A stretch of 64,000 nucleotides of DNA from Celoporthe dispersa (taxonomy: Eukaryota; Ascomycota; Sordariomycetes; Diaporthales; Cryphonectriaceae): the NCBI GenBank assembly GCA_016584495.1, contig WAID01000005.1, positions 1,686,501 to 1,750,500 on the forward strand. Direction: 5' to 3'. This document shows, one piece after another, positions 55,921 to 64,000 of the stretch; positions within the stretch are counted from its first letter, which is position 1, and each line of letters begins with the position of its first letter. The translations under genes and the position numbers were made by a program. Under the pieces are notes generated by a model. The model was not told where the DNA came from, ran no database searches, and saw only the letters and a program-made list of their open reading frames with translations.

Positions 55921-57296
55921 TCAGAGACGTATGTTGAGAGACGCCTCTTTTGCCTTTCCCAGCCCGGTCCAGCCTTGCCATTCGCTGTCAAATTTCTGGG
56001 CAGCATAAAGGTACAGTGGGTCCCCAGTCTCCACGGACAGACTCGCTGCACGAAGGCTCCGCAGTGCTCGAAGGAAGTGAGGATCGAGATGTCTGCCCTG
56101 AAGTGCGTTAGTGTCCGTATGCAAAGGCTGCAACAGATCCTCCCATGAGGCCTTGTCCGTTCGTGTAGAGAAGGACCAGATCAGAGACTCGTCCAGGTGA
56201 GGACGGAGCTGAGTGACATAGGACAGAACCAGGAGGAACCATGTGCCTCTGATGAGCAGATCAAGCTGCTGACTATGGAACTCGTGAACCAGCACACGAA
56301 GGCTGTTGACTAGGCCCAAGGCACGACTGAGGTACAAGTCGAACGCAGGAGAGCCCTTCCTATGGGCACCACAGAGCATGAGGACGGACAGACGCGACAT
56401 GTCGTCCAGGAGCCGGGCCACGTTGCTCAGATCTAGCTGGTGAACGTAGTCGGTGATAGCCTCCCTCGCAGCAGGGTCAGACAATACAGCGTGGGCATGA
56501 TGAAATCCTGGGCCGGACCGGCTGAGGCTGAATCTCCCATCATGTGCCGTTCGGCTCAGGATGATGCTGGGGTTTGATACAGCCGCGCTCGGTTTTTCAA
56601 ATCGTTTATCAGTCAGGATGTCGGAGATGATGGCAGAAAATTCCACAGACGACAAGACGAGAGACTCTGGTAGGTGTCAGCAACATGCTCCGAAGCCTTC
56701 ATTGCAGTCGAGCAACGTGGTAGGTCATAATACGAGGAGTTAAGTGTAACTCACGGACAACCATGATGGAATTGCGAGCTTCCATGGCGTCGCCTAGAGT
56801 GATCATGGCTTGACCGAAGCCGCTGAAGAGCCCGCAGACGAGCGGCGTAAAGCCACAAAACTGAGACTCGACGAGGGCTTTATAATTGCCCTTGAGATGG
56901 GCATGTTGTGTGCTGAAATAATCCATGTAGGCCCTCTGGAACCTGCCGGATGTCTTTTATCAGAACCGGGTCCACCATGCCTTGAGGGTAGGGGTCGGTA
57001 CACACCTGCGGTCGCCCAAGCGCCTCTCTCTGTCCTGGGAAGTGATGATCCTATCGGGAGAGAGCTCCCAACCTCTGAGCAAGGCGCTACTGCGCTCATA
57101 CGCGGCCCTGAGCTGACCTGGCGACCCCCCCAAGAGCAATATCGTCGTGAGAGACTGGCTTGGTCAGCATCCCTGCATAGAAGAAACCCCGACCAAGACG
57201 CACCATGGGAACCTCATTGTACTGCTCATCTTGAACCAAAGCATGTGTGACATGATTCTTGACCAGGAGGCTATCAAACACTGTTAATGGGTCCAT
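55921..57296 (-). CDS. Questin-oxidase-like (DUF4243) protein
   Basis: Four exons: 57204-57296, 57006-57154, 56755-56942, 55921-56666; 391 residues with no frame break. Donors GTGCGT, GTGTGT and GTGAGT; acceptors CCAG, GCAG and CCAG; introns 49, 63 and 88 bp. Family blocks: GGSPGQLRAAYERSSALLRG, then FQRAYMDYFSTQH..GNYKALVE and GLFSGFGQAMITLGDAME (where the family has G.GHPLIHLGYA.E). Next are DGRFSLSRSGPGFHHAHAVLSDP, VLMLCGAHRKGSPAFDLYL, RGTWFLLVLSYVTQLRP, and near the end DPHFLRALRSLRAA. Questin oxidases perform Baeyer-Villiger-type ring cleavage in geodin and aflatoxin-like pathways (AflY/HypC relatives), but many homologues are of unknown function. The His in the GHP motif is not conserved here (GQA). 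No PKS or P450 is nearby, so a cluster role is not supported. Confidence 0.8.
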
Positions 57297-60073
57297 CTCA
57301 GATCAGAGAGCGTGCGGTAGAAGCAGAGGGATGGAAGGAGGGGCTCAGTGCAAGAGGCAGGACGCTGTGGATCTACTATAGAGGAACGGTATGATGGATA
57401 CACATACGTTCAACCCGAGGAGGCCAAAGTTATATACTCTTCACGGGTCTAGACGGGATTCTCATGAAGTTGTGGGCAAAGGAAATACCATGGCAAACAA
57501 GCAGACACTGGCTCGGGCAGGCCAGGCCGAAGATCGCATGGGACGTGTCATGGTGGCAGCCGAGTGAGAGAAGGTGGAGAGAGAATCCGATGGTGTGAAC
57601 AATCTTCGCTCTCGGAAGCAAACCCGCTCGCCGATACAGGCCTCGCAAGATGATTGCCGGCTTGTAAACCGGACCGTGGCATCGACAGTGCGCCAGGAAT
57701 CCTGGTAGGGAGGTTGACACGCCGCTAGCAGAAACACAGCACTGCACAGGGCCCTGGCGTCGACATGACTAGAGGTATAGCTCGTGCCTGAGGAGACGCC
57801 TTCAGGATGTCTGGACGGAGGAGGTCAAACGCGAGCACGAAACAACACCACGAGGGGGAGGGATCCGGGATACAGCAGGACGAGGCTAGACAGAGAGCAA
57901 GGTGATGTCCGTCCGCAGCTCATAAGTCCCCTACATCGGGATACGGCGAAGAACAGCGCCGCGCATAAGAAAGTAAGATGTCGCGAGGCGAGCATCTTGA
58001 ACATGGCAGGCGTCCTGACAGGTGGTCGGAGGTGTGTGAGCCGTATAGCGAAGATATGCATGTGCATGCGTAAGTCGTGACATGGAGGGCGTCCAACGAG
58101 GAAAAGGCAGTGACTGAGGTTGACACAAGGTCATGACGGCGTGGGCGCACGCAGTGTAAAGGTCTGTTGCGGCGATCTATTCCAGGTCCAGCACACAGCA
58201 TAACCTCACCTTGATTGAGGATATCAGGGTTGTCATGGCGGCTGGTGGACCATGAGCAGGAGGCGGCGAGGTCACGGCGAGGTTACAAGGCTGGCGGAGT
58301 TGAGCGAACGACGTTCCTCGGCAGAACCCACTTTTCCCTCGAGATTGACTAATCAGTGCCGCCCTGTTCCTGCCAACTCCAGCGTCGCCTCGGCTCTAGG
58401 CTCCACACTCAGCGCGTCTGCCAACGCTATCGTGGCATGCGCAGTGAGATTCAACCTAGTCCTTCTTCTACAACCTCAGAACCTGTCCGCATAGGTACTC
58501 GGCACTTCTTCGATATAGTCCAGCACACCCACCTCAATTTGAATTCCTCGTCCCTTCCTTCTCACTCATTGTACATGACCATCCTCATCCATGAGCTGTC
58601 CAGTCCGGTCAGTGCCTGCCTTGGCCCGCTTGGGAGTTGCGCACATCGTAGAAGGTTACGTAGGGTCATCTATGACCTCGTCCACGACAATGACATCCAG
58701 CTATAGTATCGACATCTGTGGTACCATGCTTCCACAATCGATTAGTGCCCTAAGCTAACATGAGGGCCACCACAGACTGTCTCCAGTACTGGTCAGGTCC
58801 TGAGGAGTGTCTTCGGGATTGCCTAGCATGCTCAGTGCATCCTTTCATGCACTTGCATCCGTCCTCCAGGTCGTCGTCACTGACACCAACATCAGTCGTC
58901 GGACTTCGTCAGACAGGTTCCTGCAGCAGCCTGGTGGTACTGCCTGCGCATGAGACACACGTGGGCGCGCAGGCACCGTCGTGCAAAACGAACTGCGCTC
59001 TGCAGCTCGAGGCCGATCTCTACGGCTGGCCACCGCAAGACTCGATCTGTCTTGATGGTGCACCCCGTCTCCATCGTGAGATTATGCGCTATGGCTCGGC
59101 TCCCATCTCAAACATGAGCACTCACAGCATCTGTGGCTGAGATCTTGGACGCCCATCTCCACACTCTCTTGTTGGACAGACCATCGTTCCTTGTCTTGGC
59201 CTGCAATCTAGCTGTTGGTCTCGTGCCACCATCACCATGCATCTCCTTGCCGCATCGTCCTGCATGCTGCCGTGTGTCTCGTCAATCCTCATAGCGAATC
59301 AGCTGCAAACCACTCGTCGGCATCTTCCTCCTCCAGATCTATGGCCAGGTTTCCCTCTCCCGGTCTGTTCATCCATCTTGTCTGGCCGGCCGTCGAGCTG
59401 CTGGTCCGCGCCTCACAGCTGGCACACAAATCTAAGTACAGGATCTGGTTTCTTGGAATCTCATGCGTCTACCCCACATAAGGGCCGTCAATGCTTCGTG
59501 CGTGATCTGCGTCGGCAACATGTCATTGCCACTTTCTCCATGCCGATGTCTTGTGCCGTGGAGATTGTGGTTGCATGGCTTGAATGCACCTCGCCGTGTC
59601 CTTTGCAGTGCTGGATCGTCAACTTGAGATTAGCCCTTTCTAGCCCATAGAAGGCGTCTTTTGTCGAATCACACAGTATGAGTCTTGTCTTCCGTCATGT
59701 TATTACATGCAATCAAAACCTGAGTCTGCTCCCCTACCTAGCGGGTCCCTCCCAACGCCACCGGACCGCCGTTGACCCCAGCAGCCGCGGCGTAGAACCT
59801 CGTGTTCTCGGAGACAAGACTCGTGATGCCCGAGACATGATGATGGTGGTGATCATGGCCTGTGTCCTCGTTTCTCTGCTATAAAGTAGGTCCGCTCGTC
59901 GATGCACCTCCAGCACTTCTTTCTCGATTGTCTTGGGTCGTCGCCGAAACTCGTGTCTATCCTTGTCGCCAAGTATCTCTCTTTCTTTTCACTGTCCTCC
60001 CCTCCGCATCGAAGAGAAACTCACCTCTTGTCATTTCTTTTTTCTCTCTTGTTAGCCCCCTCAAGCGGTGACC
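57297..60073. other. 2.8 kb gene-free region upstream of the mucin-like gene
   Basis: No recognisable gene on either strand. A C/T-rich stretch (about 59980-60060) immediately precedes the ATG at 60074 and is probably its leader. The rest shows only short unconvincing ORFs. Confidence 0.5.
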
Positions 60074-63000
60074 ATGCGGTTCCACCGGCTTGCCGGGCTG
60101 GCTTCTGCCGGGCTGGCTCATCTGGCCATGGCTGAAGACCTTCTCTTCTACGATAGCATGACTTACCAGGAATATACCCAGGCAACGACCGTGCTGGGTT
60201 ATGCAGGTAAATCTATCCCCTTTAATATATCCATCTTCCTGGCCTCTGGCTGACTGCCTTGCGACGACAGCGCACGTTGCGACTCCGGAAGAATGGAACA
60301 GCTACACCACGGCGGATTTTGCCAAGTACAAGGCTATCATCATCCCGGACCCAGACTGTGGCTCCGTCGCAGACATTGACTTCCTGGGTGCGACGAAAGC
60401 TGTCTGGAGCCCTGCTGTCATGGGCAATATCATCCTCATCGGCACTGACCCGGGATTTCACTCCTCGAGCAGACCTGGCGCCTTGACACTCATCGATGAT
60501 GGTGTCACGTTCGCTGCCTCCGGTAATGGGACTGGCCTGTACTTTGCCTTGTCCTGTTACTACGATGCAGTCGATTCCGCCACTGTGGATTCTCTCTCCT
60601 ACTTCGGCACCATTAATGTTCGGGGGAACTTGGCTTGTTACAACGACGCCCACCTGGTCGCCAACTCGAGCGCACTGGCCAGTCTGGACGACGCGGCCCT
60701 GAGCGACTGGTCTTGCAGTGTCCATGAGGTCTTCACCGACTATCCAACAACGGGTCTCTTTGGCTTCGAGCCGCTGGCCATCGCCGAGGATGCCACCGGC
60801 ACCGGCCTCAAGGACTTTGCGGACGGTACTCATGGGATTCCTTACATTCTCGTCAAAGGCGCCACACCGGCTGGTTGCGGTGACGGCGTTTTCGATCCAG
60901 CTCTTGGAGAAGAATGCGATGATGGGGATCTGAATGGGACGCCCGGGAGCGAATGCTCCTCCTCCTGCAAGTGCCTGACCGGTTCAATCGCACCAGGCGT
61001 CTGCGGGAGTAATACGACTAGTTCCACATCATCTTTGCCGTCTACTTCGCTAACTCCCTCCGCATCTGCTCCTACAAACTCGAGGTAAGATGCTCCTATG
61101 GCCTGACATCTGCTTTTAATAGTCGTGACGCTGATCAACCAAGCTCCACGCCTCTCACTTGGCCGACGGGCTGGCCCTCTTCCAGGCCGGTCAATTCAAG
61201 GTACGCTTTCCCGCGACAGACTCACTGTACAGTGGCCATGAAGCTGATCAATGCGAAGCTCGAGTGTCTTGCCTACACCCACCCCGTCGTCCCGATCGAG
61301 GTGAGAAGATACCACTCCGCTACAGCTCGAAGTTTGATGGCTGATCTTCTGTGATAGCTCTGTTGCCCCTTCACCGTCGCTCCCGCCACCAGTCTTTTCA
61401 AACTCAAGGTATGTGGTATTATGACAGTGTGTCAGGTCATCCAGCTTATGAAGTTGCAGCTCGGCACCCGCCGCAACGAGTTCCCTGTCATATTCAACGA
61501 CTTTAATTCCGTCTTCGTCTTCTCCAAGTGCCTCCAGCAGCGGCAGCGCAACATCACCAGTTGCTTCCACAAGTACATCTACGGAAGGGTAAGCCAACCA
61601 CTTCCACATTTTTGAGTCTGCGGTACGAATTTGACACAGGTGCAGCCTTGAGGGCACTACCACGACGGAATCCACTTCTGTGGCGCTGATCAGCTCGAGG
61701 TTAGTGCAGGCTCTCTCTCTCTCCATCTACTCTGTCAAAGTATTAACCGCGCTCTCAGTCCTGTGACACCATCATCTGCCGCGACGACTCCGAGCGGGAA
61801 TGTCACATCAGCCCTGCCAGAGAGCTCGTCCATCTCATCCAGCTTGCTGGCCTGGCCATCCTCCATTAGCTCCTGGAACGCAAGGTACGCCCCAAGCTCC
61901 CCCTGACAGCCTCTGGCATAGACTCACCGTAAGCAGCATACTGCCCTCGTCAACGCCGATACCAGCGACCTCAAGGTAATGCTCCTCTATCTAATGCACA
62001 GAAGAAGCTCCTCTGACGAAAAGGCAGCGCGATTTCATCCAGCACCATCTCTGTAGAGCCTTCAACCGCGTCTCCGTCCTCAACCTATCTTGAGAGCAGT
62101 CTTGAGTCGACAGGTGCTTCATCGACGGTACTGGGGTCATCCTCACCAGCCTCTAGGTAGGTCTCTTCTGTGGTTTAACACTACCCTGGCCCTTGACTAA
62201 TCTTGTACACAAGCAGTGTCTCTTCGAGCTGGTCTACCCCTGCCTTGTCCACCCGGCCTGAGCTCTCAACAACAACGCCTCTGAGCAGTGCGACGGCTGT
62301 CAATAGTACAGTTCTATCAAGTAGCTCAGCACCAACATCTGTGCCATTCACAAATTCAAGGTATGCGAAATAACTTCTCACCAGCCAAGCCAGCCACCTG
62401 GCTCCAATGGAAGGCTGGATAAGTTGTTTGATGAGGATTGTTTAGCTGATTCCGCAGTGCTACTCCCGCTTCAACTCCCGCCACCTCGCCGATTTCTCCT
62501 CCATCGGAAAGTTCAAGGTTAGTCAAGTAACAGAGAGCGAGGAAGGGGATGACAAGACAGAAAGGGCCTCAGTATGTGGTCGTAGTGCTGACCATTTGCG
62601 CAGCGAGACATCATCCGCCGGGCCTTCATCACTGCCTTCAACTGGAGTTCCGGTCCCTTCAAGCTCGTCCTCAACCGGAGTCAACCCATCCTCGACGACG
62701 GGCCCGGGCACGACAGGAACTGAGACTTCCTCCAATGCTCCCAGCTCAAGCTCTATTGTAATCAGCACAAGGTCGTCCAGTCTACCGCCCGGGGATAGGA
62801 GGTAAGTCAGGATGACAGTTTCGACCGCGTAAAGAACGTTCTCTAATCATCACCATATCCTAGTTCGACCACCAATCCCTCTGCCTCAATTTCTGGATCG
62901 TCCGACATTTCAACTGGCAGTGCATCGTCTGGGACCCTTACGAGCCCCGCCACTTCACCAGCGGAGCCCTCGAGTATTTCCAGCTTGGTGACCAGGTAAA

Positions 63001-64000
63001 TAACTTTCTACGAGATTCACCATCTTATCCTTACTGATGTTGCGGCAGCTTGACTGTGACGCATCCAACCGCATGGCCATCGTCTCTTCTCAATGGTACC
63101 TGGCCTGGCTCTTGGCCTTCCACGTGGACGTTTCCTGGGGAGCCATCTTCGGCGTAAGGCACACCCTCATGTCTAGTTCCTACCATATCTCATGCTCACA
63201 TCAAGTCAATACAGACCGGTGCCTCCGCCATCAAGCAGTGGACTTCCTCTGACAACATCTAGCGTCACTTCATTGCCATCACCCGTGAATAGCAGGTAAA
63301 GACGAGGCCTCATAAAATTAGAACAAATCAAAGATCACATCACTGACTAGAATCACATAGTACCGCTATTGTTGCGTCACCCTCACCAGAATCCTCTGCG
63401 CCTGCGTCTTCGCTCACTGCGAGCAGCCCAGGGTAAGCTATCTCCAAGTGTGCACATCTGTACCATATCAGGGCTAAGAAGGGTGGTCACAGATCCTCCG
63501 CAGTATCATCTGCCACCCCGTCGACAGGCTTGTCCCCCCCTTCAACATCGCTGAGCGGTTCGAGGTAAGTCAGCAGGCATATTGTCTTGAGTTGTTGAGT
63601 CCTAGGGAGCTCACTAAATTGGTAAAGCACTTATGTCGCATCTACAACCAGCACTACCACCTTCACGAGCAGCTTCACGACGATCATTGCCACCAACGCC
63701 TCAACGACGCAGATCACAGACTTGACGACTACAGAGGCCACGACCGTGTAAGAAGATGCCAATCTCTAGTTTCCATGGCTTCTCGGGCATATATGCTACA
63801 TGTCCAGCGCATAGCTCTCCCTGGAAGCGTCCTTGCTGACGAATGCGAGCAGAACTTGGCCGCCGCTATCATCAGCACCCTCGGGGCTGTCTTGGAGTTC
63901 AAGGTGCGCAGAAGGGGGATCATGTCTCGGACCATTTTTAATTTCTTGTTGCTAATGGTCGAAACTAGCCCGGCGGCACCCTCATCTGCCACAATTTCAC
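60074..64000 (+). CDS. Secreted mucin-like protein with a many-exon Ser/Thr tail (3' partial)
   Basis: Signal peptide MRFHRLAGLASAGLAHLAMA, then a globular domain of about 230 residues (PDPDCGS..DIDFLGATKAVWSPAVMGNIILIG, GVTFAASGNGTGLYFALSCYYD). A Cys-rich module GCGDGVFD..GEECDDGDLNG..CSSSCKC follows (about 60875-60975), then a long Ser/Thr/Pro tail. Exons read by eye: 60074-60206, 60271-61084, 61144-61200, 61259-61300, 61358-61408, 61460-61588, 61640-61699, 61759-61884, 61937-61975, 62028-62156, 62217-62360, 62458-62517, 62604-62801, 62864-62995, 63049-63153, 63215-63295, 63361-63432, 63493-63564, 63628-63747, 63853-63903, 63969 onward. Exons 3-20 are all multiples of three and every intron after the first is phase 2. 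The tail looks heavily O-glycosylatable, as in cell-wall or surface proteins. Function is unknown; some acceptors (e.g. 61639 versus 61645) are ambiguous. The end lies outside the window. Confidence 0.82.

Noticed and set aside
57137..57296. Apparent frame break in the questin-oxidase-like gene at the G7 run
   Set aside because: A 49 nt intron (57155-57203, GTGCGT...CCAG) restores the family sequence without any indel, so no frame break is claimed.
60222..60833. 203-codon minus-strand ORF
   Set aside because: Antisense to exon 2 of the secreted gene, whose plus-strand frame has a signal peptide and coherent domain.

Overview
The window is nuclear DNA of a filamentous ascomycete (Pezizomycotina, most likely a Sordariomycete). 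The evidence is gene content typical of that group (a Fus3/Kss1-type MAP kinase with filamentous-fungal sequence, a Zn2Cys6 regulator, a TPP riboswitch in the THI4 leader, a questin-oxidase-like protein), short 49-120 bp introns with GTRNGN donors and CTRAY branch motifs, and moderately GC-rich coding DNA. Genes are mostly single-copy housekeeping genes separated by 0.05-4 kb of gene-poor DNA rich in simple repeats.

Layout: 1-4.3 kb, end of an ecdysoneless/SGT1 gene converging on an aminoglycoside-phosphotransferase-like gene. 6.3-7.6 kb, TAN1 (tRNA ac4C). 8.4-10 kb, a badly damaged pyruvate decarboxylase pseudogene. 11-13 kb, divergent ERV1 and HEM4. 14.5-15.8 kb, a TLDc/OXR1 gene. 17.2-18.5 kb, a PMK1-type MAPK with about 4 kb of gene-free DNA upstream. 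22.4-25.4 kb, SEC24. 27 kb, a small membrane protein. 28.5-30.7 kb, a Zn2Cys6 factor. 34-38 kb, exportin-5/Msn5. 40.3-44.9 kb, a compact block of BOL2/FRA2, NIF3, VPS51 and RMI1. 45-49.4 kb, SKI3. 50-53.4 kb, UTP22. 53.7-55 kb, THI4 with its riboswitch. 55.9-57.3 kb, a questin-oxidase-like gene. 60-64 kb, a secreted mucin-like gene that runs off the end.

The genes do not form one pathway. They cover RNA biology (TAN1, SKI3, UTP22), trafficking (SEC24, VPS51, exportin), iron/heme/redox (ERV1, HEM4, BOL2, OXR1), genome stability (RMI1) and thiamine (THI4; PDC is a TPP enzyme).

Two observations stand out. First, the 60-64 kb gene has a Ser/Thr-rich tail encoded by at least 18 consecutive short exons, each a multiple of three, with every intron in phase 2 and most splitting an AG|Y serine codon. 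Second, many otherwise conserved genes (SEC24, exportin, NIF3, SKI3, UTP22, RMI1, OXR1, the small membrane gene) carry single-base frame breaks, often in homopolymers. This points to residual indel errors in the assembly rather than gene decay. The PDC remnant is different: it has stop codons and large internal deletions and is a real pseudogene. All exon structures were read by eye from the sequence and from remembered family conservation; no alignment was run.
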